Shown here: positions 26,586 to 34,491 of the stretch, one piece after another
How the letters are laid out: every line of letters begins with the position of its first letter
How positions within the stretch are numbered: position 1 is the first letter of the stretch
From: an uncultured Muribaculaceae bacterium
GTDB taxonomy: Bacteria > Bacteroidota > Bacteroidia > Bacteroidales > Muribaculaceae
Assembly (NCBI GenBank): GCA_910579845.1
Contig: CAJTWL010000016.1
Location: 1-44,594, forward strand
Length of the DNA: 44,594 nt
Direction: 5' to 3'
Translations under genes and position numbers: made by a program
Notes under the pieces: model-generated
The model's input: the letters and a program-made list of their open reading frames with translations, nothing else
Told to the model about the DNA's origin: nothing
The model's database searches: none

Positions 26586-26754
26586 TTATCTGCTCCTTCC
26601 TTATTGTTTGTCTTTATATGACATAGACATCAGAAAGGTTAACAGTTCACTGGCAAAAAATAAGGTTGTGTCAAAATGAAGAACTGCACCCCAAAAGTTA
26701 GAAAAAAACTTTTAGGGTGCAGTTCATTTAATTTAATTAACACGTAGTCTTATG
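26586..26754. other. Intergenic region holding a palindromic element
   Basis: Stretch between the helicase start and a 47-residue frame. It carries the 45-bp palindrome at 26681-26725 and short AT-rich sequence; a promoter for the helicase gene is expected here, but no clear consensus is seen. Confidence 0.4.
26681..26725. repeat. 45-bp palindrome resembling back-to-back IS ends; strong hairpin
   Basis: GAACTGCACCCCAAAAGTT (26681-26699) pairs with AACTTTTAGGGTGCAGTTC (26707-26725). This is a 19-bp stem with one mismatch, which is a U-G wobble in minus-strand RNA, and a 7-nt loop. The arm resembles IS3-type terminal repeats (TGAACTGCACCCCAAAAGTT). It may be a minimal IS-derived element now acting as terminator of the minus-strand operon. 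Confidence 0.6.
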
Positions 26755-26898
26755 TTAATTAGAAATATGATTTCCACTCCAATCATCATATCCATAATAC
26801 GTCTTTCCTTGATATATCCAATGTGTGCCATTTTCATCTATATAGTCACATGGCTTACCATTGGAATCAAAACCTGAAAAAGAAATATTATTATTCAT
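26755..26898 (-). CDS. Hypothetical 47-residue Asn/Tyr-rich protein
   Basis: Small frame starting MNNNISFSGFDSNGKPCDY and ending DDWSGNHISN. It reads like a compact beta-rich peptide with many Tyr, Asn, Gly and Asp and no signal peptide. It follows the CHAT gene by about 110 bases on the same strand and ends just before the strong hairpin, so it could be the last gene of the protease operon or an independent small gene. No family is recognised. The coherent composition in an otherwise AT-rich gap is the main reason to keep it. Confidence 0.4.
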   Translation of the reverse strand: MNNNISFSGFDSNGKPCDYIDENGTHWIYQGKTYYGYDDWSGNHISN

Positions 26899-27011
26899 TA
26901 CTTCAATAGCTTTAAGTTAATTAATACCACAACATTCTATAGCCTAATGATTTATAGGGAAGGTGGTACTCATTACAAAGAAGCAAAATTTATCCGTATC
27001 TTCCAAATAAA

Positions 27012-30000
27012 TTAATCTAAAATCACAAAAGCTCCCCAATAATAGGGATCTGGATAGATTTTACTTACTGCGTTCATTGCAATTTTTAGAGCTTGATGAC
27101 GGTTCTTGCCATTTAGAAGTGCTTTATAGAAATTTGTCATTAATAAGGCTGTTGATTCATCTGGAACTTTCCATAAACTCATAAGAATCGATTGGACACC
27201 AGCTAGTTTGAAAGCTCTTTGCAAACCAACGACATGTCCTAACTTATCAATAGAGCCTTGTCCTGTATTACATGCTGACAGAACCACAAGTTTAGTTTTG
27301 CTTAAGTCCAATTCTGAGATTTCTTCGGCGGTCAGTATTCCGTCTTCTAAATTCGGGGATATTGGTTTGCCTAACCAAATATTATTTCCCCCGGATAGCA
27401 ATAGGCCATGAAAAGATAATGTCTCTTCATGATCAGTATAGGAAATATGAGCATGTTGATAGTTATGATTATTTTTATACGTTTCCGCAGTAAAACCATG
27501 AGTGGCGAGGTGAATTATATCAGATGATTGCCGATTAGTATTTTTTAATGATTCTTCAGAAGCCTGAATGCCCTCACGTAAACTAACAATTATACCAATT
27601 GAATCCATTATACCTTTAATTCCATGGATTTCATCAGCTGTGTAAGATAAATTTTTCCATCCGCTTCTTGTGATAATTTGAGGGATAATTAAATGATCTT
27701 TTATTCTAGTTTTATCAGATAATGTGGATGCCTCATCATTTACTTCAGGTATAGACGACAGATTTGTATCATAATTGATATTCCCATATAGGGTTGCCGA
27801 CAAATAGCTATTATTCGTGTCTTTTATTAAACTGATTTGAGATGTAGAGGAAATGCGTCGTAAAGTAAATCTATCACAGAGCATATGACCATTATTATCG
27901 TGTATAATATTATGATTTATCAATGATAATATTCCACTGGGAGAATAATAAATGGTACTTTTGTCAGAGATATAAGGAATTAATTTATTCCAAATATTCT
28001 CATAAATAAAACTATTGGATTTGGAGTATAATGAATTCAATTCTGTTTCATCTACAAAGATATTTTGAATTGTATGTATAAAGTTATGAATGGGTGCTAA
28101 TTTTACCAATACAGGAGTGTCTGTATTTGGTAACGCAATATATGCAGCGAGGCAAACAGATACGCTATCTGCCAATAAATCTGCGTATTCAAAAAATTCA
28201 ATTGTGACCTCATCCTTTTCAAGTGCGTTGGAAATATCTTTATATGAAAATCCTTTATCAAATAAATATTTGGTTAAATTTGGGCTATTTTTTATTTTTA
28301 TAGAGTCTTCTAGTTGTTGAATTTTAAGATGATAAAAGTATACGCTATCAGATTCGATCTTATTGGTTCTTAGAAGTTTATTTTTATAAAATTTAATTTG
28401 ATCGATTAAATCATTGGCAGCAGGATCACCTTCTTCAATAAAAGATTTAAATGCAGATTTATAAAACAGAGGGAAGGATTTGCAGAATATAGTTGAATCA
28501 AAGCCATATTTTAAACTATTAGGACTATTTATTTTGTCAGCAAAACAATTACTACTCCTGTAGAATTCTTGTGCAGTATTTTCCCACCATTTTTCAATTT
28601 CATAGGATGTATATGAAGACCATGAATTAATTGATATATTAATTATTTGAGCAACATATTTCTTAAAAGAGGATTCTGCATTTTGAAGATCTCCATTATT
28701 GATATATGAAATAATTTGATTTGTAATCATAGAAACATCCGGAAAGTTTTTTATCTGCTCATAGTAAAATATTGACTCATCAATTCTACCTTGTTGAGCG
28801 AGCATTACTCCGTAATTATTGAGGGCATAAAGAATTGTATATGAATTTCTACAGTGTTTAAGAATGTGTCTGTAAATTTTTTCTGGTAAATCACCGGAGT
28901 CCCTTTCTTGGATTATTTGTGCATAACTTAACAATAGCGATGATGCTTCGGATGAATTTTGTTCAAATATGTCACCATATAATCTTTGATAATTTTCAAT
29001 TGCCTCTTCTATAAACAATCTGCTCCAGAAAATATCCTTTTCTAAATATGCATTAGCAATAAGCTGAAGTAAGGTAGTATAAGTGGTGTCATGGATACCG
29101 GTATTGTCATAGCGTTCTTTAGCCAGAAAAAAATAATTGAGAGCTTCAATATTGTCCTTAAATAAAAAGTAGATTCTTCCTAAACGAACCAATAGACTGA
29201 TGCCCCGAATTGAATTCAATGCAATATTGACATTATTAATATTTTGAATGACGCTATCTAAAAGTCGTTTGGAGGAATAGATATCTTGATTCAATTCATA
29301 AATTGAATCTAATGACAAGACATTCTCTAAATAATATTCCAGGTTATCGCTGGTAATAGTCTCACAACTCTTAATTGCCCTTATGTTTTGAATAGAATCT
29401 TGACGATTGTTCGATTCATTTCTTTTAGAATAAAATATACCATCCTCAACTTTTATTAGGTCCGTTGAAAATGCTGCGGGTGGAGTTGATGTTTGTTTTG
29501 TTTGGTTTAGGTGAGTCAGATGTTCTTTTAAGTCTTGATTAATCTTATTTTGTTCTTCAATTTTTAAGGCGGAGTGTATTTTTAAACATTCATAAGCCAT
29601 AAATGAATCTTTAGAATTGACATAGGACATACCAAGGAGGTATAATAATCTTCCTATTCTTTCATTGCTTATGTTTTCCTCTAAATTATTATTTCCATAG
29701 TATTTTATAAGAGCCTTGCGTGCATATTTTTTTGTTTCGTTATAATTCTCAAATTCGGACATGGATACATTTGCAGCACAAATTAAATCTTCTAAATCCA
29801 ATGTATTGTAATATGAAGACTTTTCCATGAATTGCACACTCTTCTCATACTCTTTGTTGCATAGATAACCATTAGATAGTAATGAATAATAATAAAATTT
29901 TAAGTTTGAGTCATCAATTGCCCTAATAGCATTTTCAAGGGGTTCTAATAATTTAATCAAATCATTATAGTTTTTTGTTGCAAACAAACTATCGGCTTCA

Positions 30001-30095
30001 AACAAATTTTTTTCAATTAGATCAATCTTTGTAGATTGTGCTGATGACGAATAGACACAAAAGAATCCTAAAATAGATAATATGATTCGTTTCAT
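27012..30095 (-). CDS. Exported TPR-CHAT protease
   Basis: Protein of 1027 residues. A Sec signal peptide (MKRIILSILGFFCVYSSSAQ) predicts export. A long helical-repeat region (about 25-600) follows, with TPR-like units such as ADSLFATKNYNDLIKLLEPL and IEALNYFFLAKERYDNTGI. The C-terminal CHAT domain (about 720-1027) is a caspase-fold cysteine protease with the dyad His866 in HLATHG and Cys942 in VVLSACNTGQG, and the usual end YPDPYYWGAFVILD. Known CHAT relatives are separase and the type III-E CRISPR TPR-CHAT. Its start overlaps the anti-sigma-like gene by 4 bases, making it the last main gene of the operon. The substrate is unknown; the neighbouring membrane protein is the natural suspect. 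Confidence 0.9.
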   Translation of the reverse strand: MKRIILSILGFFCVYSSSAQSTKIDLIEKNLFEADSLFATKNYNDLIKLLEPLENAIRAIDDSNLKFYYYSLLSNGYLCNKEYEKSVQFMEKSSYYNTLDLEDLICAANVSMSEFENYNETKKYARKALIKYYGNNNLEENISNERIGRLLYLLGMSYVNSKDSFMAYECLKIHSALKIEEQNKINQDLKEHLTHLNQTKQTSTPPAAFSTDLIKVEDGIFYSKRNESNNRQDSIQNIRAIKSCETITSDNLEYYLENVLSLDSIYELNQDIYSSKRLLDSVIQNINNVNIALNSIRGISLLVRLGRIYFLFKDNIEALNYFFLAKERYDNTGIHDTTYTTLLQLIANAYLEKDIFWSRLFIEEAIENYQRLYGDIFEQNSSEASSLLLSYAQIIQERDSGDLPEKIYRHILKHCRNSYTILYALNNYGVMLAQQGRIDESIFYYEQIKNFPDVSMITNQIISYINNGDLQNAESSFKKYVAQIINISINSWSSYTSYEIEKWWENTAQEFYRSSNCFADKINSPNSLKYGFDSTIFCKSFPLFYKSAFKSFIEEGDPAANDLIDQIKFYKNKLLRTNKIESDSVYFYHLKIQQLEDSIKIKNSPNLTKYLFDKGFSYKDISNALEKDEVTIEFFEYADLLADSVSVCLAAYIALPNTDTPVLVKLAPIHNFIHTIQNIFVDETELNSLYSKSNSFIYENIWNKLIPYISDKSTIYYSPSGILSLINHNIIHDNNGHMLCDRFTLRRISSTSQISLIKDTNNSYLSATLYGNINYDTNLSSIPEVNDEASTLSDKTRIKDHLIIPQIITRSGWKNLSYTADEIHGIKGIMDSIGIIVSLREGIQASEESLKNTNRQSSDIIHLATHGFTAETYKNNHNYQHAHISYTDHEETLSFHGLLLSGGNNIWLGKPISPNLEDGILTAEEISELDLSKTKLVVLSACNTGQGSIDKLGHVVGLQRAFKLAGVQSILMSLWKVPDESTALLMTNFYKALLNGKNRHQALKIAMNAVSKIYPDPYYWGAFVILD

Positions 30096-30787
30096 TCTAT
30101 ATCTTCTAAGAGTTTGGAGATTTGTGTTTTTAAACGGATATTGATGTCCGAATCTTTATACATTATTTGAAGTATTGATTTTGCCTTGTCTTTTTCATAA
30201 TCCTCCAGATAGCCTATGGCCAGATACCAGCCAATATAAGGGGCATAATCGGTGTAGTCATTATAGACTTCTTGATTGGAAATTGTCCATAATTCTGATA
30301 ATCGTTCTGTTGTCTCTGACAGATTTTTACGTTCAATTATGTTGTTGAATAGAGTCTGTAACTCCGATTCTACTGTTGAGTTTGAATCTCCACGCACTGA
30401 TGTCTCCATTGGAAAAGCTGTCGCATATCTCATACCAAGATGTGTTGTGTCATAATAATCGTAACCGTAGTAACCAATGAAGATAAACAGAGCAATCGAT
30501 GCTGCCATTGAAATCCACCCGATGGTTTTTCTAAATATAACCTTCCGAGAATGAACTGAAGAAATAACTTCAGCTTTTGATGCGTTTTTTAATGTTTGAA
30601 TGAGTTCGTCGTCGACCTGAGCCATACCCCGAATTAGCCTGGCCTGAGCGATAGCATCCTGTTTTAATTGCTCATCGGACTTCATATCGGCAAGGAATTT
30701 CATTTCATCTTTGACATTCATCTTACCTTTAATGAAACATGTTATACGTTCATCTTGATCTAATTCTGAGTATATATTGTCTTTCAT
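30092..30787 (-). CDS. Single-pass membrane protein, putative anti-sigma factor
   Basis: Protein of 231 residues. An N-terminal helical segment (about 1-85: LDQDERITCFIKGKMNVKDE, EQLKQDAIAQARLIRGM) resembles the cytoplasmic part of Bacteroidota regulators encoded after ECF sigma genes. One membrane span follows (about 89-108, GWISMAASIALFIFIGYYGY), then about 120 residues outside with TPR-like helices (PYIGWYLAIGYLEDYEKDKA). It lies 18 bases after the sigma gene and overlaps the CHAT gene, the expected place for an anti-sigma or sigma-linked sensor. No FecR domain is visible. The anti-sigma role is an inference from topology and position. Confidence 0.68.
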   Translation of the reverse strand: MKDNIYSELDQDERITCFIKGKMNVKDEMKFLADMKSDEQLKQDAIAQARLIRGMAQVDDELIQTLKNASKAEVISSVHSRKVIFRKTIGWISMAASIALFIFIGYYGYDYYDTTHLGMRYATAFPMETSVRGDSNSTVESELQTLFNNIIERKNLSETTERLSELWTISNQEVYNDYTDYAPYIGWYLAIGYLEDYEKDKAKSILQIMYKDSDINIRLKTQISKLLEDIE

Positions 30788-30805
30788 ATAATCTATGAAT
30801 CTATC

Positions 30806-31372
30806 TTATAAAAGCTTGTTAAGTAATTCTGAAAACCTTTTCTTGAATTTATCACAACAGCGATGCTTGGTCACTTTTGCTGTATTTTCATTAGAATATC
30901 CGTATATTTTAGCTAATTCTTTCATTGAAAGGCCATCACGATAAAATCCCCATAAGAGTTCATTACAGGGAGACGGCAAGTCTTTTACTATATTCCGAAC
31001 CAGAGTCTCCTTTTTTTCAGTGGAGATTTCATCATCATCAAATGATAGAATCTTATTAATATTACTTTCAATAAACTGATTAGAAGAAATCTGAGGATCA
31101 TTGAATGGAGAATGAACATATTTGCCATTCTTTCGTAACAATTCCATTGTCTTGTTTCTACAAATGGACATAAAATATGTAGAAATTGATGATGTCAAAT
31201 TATCCAGTTTGCCGTCTTTTGCATGATGGTATAATACTATAAAAGAATCTTGAAAGATATCTTCACAATCTTCCTTGGATATCGAGAAATTATGTTGAAG
31301 ATAGGCAATTGTTTTGATCCTCTGCGATCTAATAAAGGTATCTAATGTTGTATTTGAATATTTACCAGCCAT
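30806..31372 (-). CDS. ECF-type RNA polymerase sigma factor
   Basis: Protein of 188 residues with the two ECF domains. Region 2 is DCEDIFQDSFIVLYHHAKDG through YFMSICRNKTMELLRKNGK (core-binding and -10 recognition). Region 4 is LPSPCNELLWGFYRDGLSMKELAKIYGYSN and ENTAKVTKHRCCDKFKK (helix-turn-helix for the -35). It is preceded by the caspase gene with a 10-base gap and followed by the membrane protein. It probably transcribes its own operon and further targets when released. Cytosolic. Confidence 0.9.
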   Translation of the reverse strand: MAGKYSNTTLDTFIRSQRIKTIAYLQHNFSISKEDCEDIFQDSFIVLYHHAKDGKLDNLTSSISTYFMSICRNKTMELLRKNGKYVHSPFNDPQISSNQFIESNINKILSFDDDEISTEKKETLVRNIVKDLPSPCNELLWGFYRDGLSMKELAKIYGYSNENTAKVTKHRCCDKFKKRFSELLNKLL

Positions 31373-31382
31373 GGTTGCTTTT

Positions 31383-32291
31383 TTATTTACTCGTCTCTAT
31401 GACCGGGTTTTGCCTTATCAGCCTTGAATCTTTTGACATTAGTGATATAATGTCTTTGTACCATTGACCATCCCATGTAATATTAATCTTCGATTTTAAA
31501 ACTATGTTTGTGTAATATGAGAGAGAACCATAATACTTCCCGTTACATTTTATCTCATTGTTCACTTGATATGAACGGCATGCTTCAATGATACAAATAT
31601 CACTCATATTATTGGATTTTTCAATGTTTATTCGTCCTCTCTTATCAATTTTTGGTATAAACTTAAGTCCGTGTTCGGAAAAGCCATTATTGGTTCCCCG
31701 TATGATTACAGAATCTTCCATTTCTTCTCCGCGATATGATGTGCCTGCGTGGCAGGCATCAATGATAACTGTTAGGTACCCCTTGTGTCCGATTTTAGAA
31801 CGTATCTTTCGAAAGAATACGTTAAGTTCATCATCGGTTATATGATTCTCGCCCATGTATCTATCTTTAACATAGTATTTCTGGGCATCAACCGGAATAA
31901 TAGCCTCATCCCATCCGTCAGACTCATCTCCATTCAGATCCTCAACTGGCTGACCATGGCATGAAAAATGCAGATATACTATATCTCCAGGTTTACATGT
32001 TGAACTGAATCTTGCGAGTTGACTGCGAATGTTTCGTGCCGTAGCCTCTCTATTTATTAAAGATGTGATTCTAAAGCCATGTTTTTGTAGAGTTGGCGAG
32101 AGAATCTCAATATCATTTGCTCCATGAATATTATCCCAGTAATGTGAAGTATTGTTAGATTGATAGTCTGATATGCCGACTAAGAAAGCTCGTTTACATT
32201 GGGCAAATGTACTGCAGTTACATAACAATATAATACTGCTCAGGAAGGTCAGTTTTAATACAGTCAAGCGGTTCTTTTCAAGACACTTCAT
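31383..32291 (-). CDS. Exported caspase-family (C14) protease
   Basis: Protein of 302 residues. A hydrophobic leader (about 10-30, VLKLTFLSSIILLCNCSTFA) is a Sec signal with cleavage near TFA-Q. The p20-like domain follows: RAFLVGISDYQ, then catalytic His112 in HFSCHGQPV and Cys180 in VIIDACHAGTSYRG, with the acidic GDESDGWDEAIIP segment common in metacaspase relatives. After the cysteine, IIEACRSYQVNNE and GKYYGSLSYY complete the fold. It is the first gene of the operon with the sigma, membrane and CHAT genes. Two caspase-fold proteases in one operon suggest a cascade or two input signals. No extra sensor domain is fused. Confidence 0.9.
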   Translation of the reverse strand: MKCLEKNRLTVLKLTFLSSIILLCNCSTFAQCKRAFLVGISDYQSNNTSHYWDNIHGANDIEILSPTLQKHGFRITSLINREATARNIRSQLARFSSTCKPGDIVYLHFSCHGQPVEDLNGDESDGWDEAIIPVDAQKYYVKDRYMGENHITDDELNVFFRKIRSKIGHKGYLTVIIDACHAGTSYRGEEMEDSVIIRGTNNGFSEHGLKFIPKIDKRGRINIEKSNNMSDICIIEACRSYQVNNEIKCNGKYYGSLSYYTNIVLKSKINITWDGQWYKDIISLMSKDSRLIRQNPVIETSK

Positions 32292-32746
32292 ATTTTTATA
32301 TCAACTGAACTGGCTTTATAATATTCAACAGCTTAGAAGAGCAGTTCATAATTACCACAAAAGTTGATTTAGAATATATTCATCGTAGAACGAGTAACGT
32401 ATAGTCTACGCCAAGAATCAAGCGCAGTAAACGCTTTCATTATGTAATGACCTCCCTCGTTCCGACTTAATAAAAAAGTCTCACGGCGTTAGGTCATTGC
32501 AAATTTAACAAAACTTTCTTATTTTGCAATGGTATAAAAAGATATGTAGATGAATTTTTTGCTGGATGATATATATAACCGTATTTACTCCCATAAGGAG
32601 CGTTGAGACAGATCGGTAAGCCATTCCGTCAAGTTATCCTAATGTAACATATGTGTGTAAAATTAATCATAAATTTTGCTTGATATACCTGCCAACGGAA
32701 AAATTGAGTAATTTTGTAAGCAAATGATTCAGACAGACGATAAACA
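32292..32746. other. Divergent intergenic region, caspase operon and proC
   Basis: About 455 bases, AT-rich, no gene. It contains an inverted repeat AATGACCT (32446-32453) / AGGTCATT (32491-32498) about 150-200 bases upstream of the caspase start, a possible regulator site or terminator. A TAATTTTG element (32709-32716) lies 30 bases before proC and is a likely -7 box, although the -33 element is not obvious. Promoters for the protease operon must lie here. Confidence 0.5.
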
Positions 32747-33526
32747 ATGGAATCTAAAAATATTAAAATTTCGATAATCGGAGCCGGCGCCATGGGCGGA
32801 AGTCTCGTTCGCGGACTCGTCTATTCAGGTTATGCTCCGGGACTTATAACGGTCTCAAATCCAAGTTCGGAACGACTCATACCATTGCAGGATTTAGGTG
32901 TGAATACGACAGACGACAATCTGTCGGCGATAAAAGGCGCTGATCTGGTAGTAATAGCCGTAAAACCATGGATAATGCCACAGGTTGCGGAGCAACTCGC
33001 ATCATCAGTTGAAGAAGGTCAGCAGGTAGCGGCTATAGTGGCAGGAATACCGGGCAGTGATCTGCTCTCGATGTGGAATAATATTGACAATCTGTCTATT
33101 GTAATGCCTAATACCGCAATGAGTCTTGCCAAATCAATGACATTTATAGTAGATATTGCCGGCGAATCCGGTTATGCGAAAGATATATTTTCGTGTGTCG
33201 GAAGGGTGATGAATATAGAGGAACGACAACTCGGAGCCGCTACGGCACTCGCTTCATGCGGTATAGCATATGCCATGCGTTATGTAAGGGCTGCTTCCGA
33301 GGGGGGCGTCGAACTTGGTTTCCCGGCTTCCAAAGCCCAGAGTATTGTAACCGGAACAATGGAGGGGGCGGTTGCGCTTCTTTCGCAGCATGGCGCACAT
33401 GCCGAAACAGAGATAGATAAGGTCACTACTCCCGGCGGACTGACAATCAAAGGACTGAACGCGATGGAGCAGGCAGGTTTCTCGGCATCCGTAATAGCCG
33501 GTCTTAGAGCTTCAAACAGATGGTGA
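32747..33526 (+). CDS. proC: Pyrroline-5-carboxylate reductase
   Basis: Last enzyme of proline synthesis, 259 residues, cytosolic and NAD(P)H-dependent. The Rossmann motif IGAGAMGGSLVRGL (11-24), IAVKPWIMPQV, VAAIVAGIP, VMPNTAMSL (the usual MPN segment) and the C-terminal VTTPGGLTIKGLNAMEQAGF with the conserved TPGG are clear. The catalytic-region alanine/serine helices are intact. It heads a proC-proB-proA set; a long hairpin element separates proC from proB. Confidence 0.94.
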   Translation: MESKNIKISIIGAGAMGGSLVRGLVYSGYAPGLITVSNPSSERLIPLQDLGVNTTDDNLSAIKGADLVVIAVKPWIMPQVAEQLASSVEEGQQVAAIVAGIPGSDLLSMWNNIDNLSIVMPNTAMSLAKSMTFIVDIAGESGYAKDIFSCVGRVMNIEERQLGAATALASCGIAYAMRYVRAASEGGVELGFPASKAQSIVTGTMEGAVALLSQHGAHAETEIDKVTTPGGLTIKGLNAMEQAGFSASVIAGLRASNRW

Positions 33527-33528
33527 AG

Positions 33529-33713
33529 TGATTTAAAGTTTTTACGAAAAAACAACAAAAGTGAAAAACAGTTTTCTTCAACATCAATCTTCATCAATAT
33601 TTTGGTGTATTCCGCATCTTTCATCAGTCGCATAGCCCGCTATGCTCCTTCATCAACATGCAGAATACATTCAAAATCTTAATGAAACTTAATGATGAAA
33701 AAAGTTTAAATCA
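33529..33713. repeat. Long imperfect hairpin element between proC and proB
   Basis: Outer arms TGATTTAAAGTTTTT (33529) and AAAAAAGTTTAAATCA (33698-33713) pair, inner arms around TTTTGGTGTATTCCGCAT and ATGCAGAATACATTCAAAAT pair with mismatches, and the centre is a perfect GCATAGC-CC-GCTATGC palindrome (33630-33645). The whole 185-bp unit folds on itself and resembles the element at 37371-37568. Confidence 0.65.
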
Positions 33714-33723
33714 TTTCAATGTT

Positions 33724-34491
33724 ATGAAACGAATTATTGTGAAAGTGGGCAGTAATATACTTACGCGCTCGGACGGAAAACCGAATGTGACAAATATGTC
33801 GCGTCTTGTAGACCAGATAGCGCACCTGCATGGACTCGGATATCAGGTGGTTCTTGTGTCTTCGGGTGCGGTGGCATGCGGAAGGGGAGAGATCGCTCCT
33901 TCCCATACCCTTGATGATACTGCCCAGCGTCAGCTTTACTCTTCCATCGGTCAGATAAAGCTCATAAATCTATATGCACAGCTTTTTGGCAGTTACGGTA
34001 TAGTAATAGGACAGGTGCTTACACAAAAGGATAATTTTTCCACTACGGAAGCATACAAGAACCAGCGTTCGTGTATGCTCACAATGCTGAACAACGGAGT
34101 TGTACCGGTAGTAAACGAAAATGACACCGCATCATTGACAGAGCTGATGTTTACGGATAATGACGAGCTCTCAGGAATTATAGCCACCATGCTTGATGCC
34201 GATCTGCTTGTGATCCTGTCGAATGTCGAAGGTATCTACAACGGTTCTCCGTCTGATCCTGATTCAAGATTGGTTCCGGTTGTGGAACCGGACAAGGATC
34301 TGCATGACTTTATCGTACCCTCCCGCTCTTCCATGGGGCGTGGCGGTATGGCGACGAAATGTGGCATAGCGCTGAAAGTGGCACGAGAGGGCATAGCTGT
34401 GGTGGTTGCCCGTGGTGACCGTCCCAGTGTCCTTATCGATGTGATAAAGAATCATTCCGAAATACCTTGCACATATTTTAAACCGTCATGA
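33724..34491 (+). CDS. proB: Glutamate 5-kinase
   Basis: First enzyme of proline synthesis, phosphorylating glutamate at the gamma carboxyl. I choose ATG 33724 (MKRIIVKVGSNILTRSDGKP); upstream in-frame codons from 33658 lie inside the hairpin repeat. Family motifs: VLVSSGAVACGRGEI, VVPVVNENDTASLTELMFTD, DNDELSG and GRGGMATKCGIALKVAREG. At about 255 residues it has only the amino-acid-kinase domain and lacks the C-terminal PUA domain found in E. coli. Its stop overlaps the proA start by 4 bases. Confidence 0.95.
   Translation: MKRIIVKVGSNILTRSDGKPNVTNMSRLVDQIAHLHGLGYQVVLVSSGAVACGRGEIAPSHTLDDTAQRQLYSSIGQIKLINLYAQLFGSYGIVIGQVLTQKDNFSTTEAYKNQRSCMLTMLNNGVVPVVNENDTASLTELMFTDNDELSGIIATMLDADLLVILSNVEGIYNGSPSDPDSRLVPVVEPDKDLHDFIVPSRSSMGRGGMATKCGIALKVAREGIAVVVARGDRPSVLIDVIKNHSEIPCTYFKPS

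Noticed and set aside
27012..32291. Type III-E CRISPR relation of the TPR-CHAT gene
   Set aside because: No CRISPR array, no gRAMP/Cas7-11-like gene and no Csx30 are seen; the CHAT protein also has a signal peptide.
33658..33723. Upstream extension of proB
   Set aside because: These codons lie in the hairpin repeat; the conserved kinase start MKRIIVKVGSN begins at 33724.
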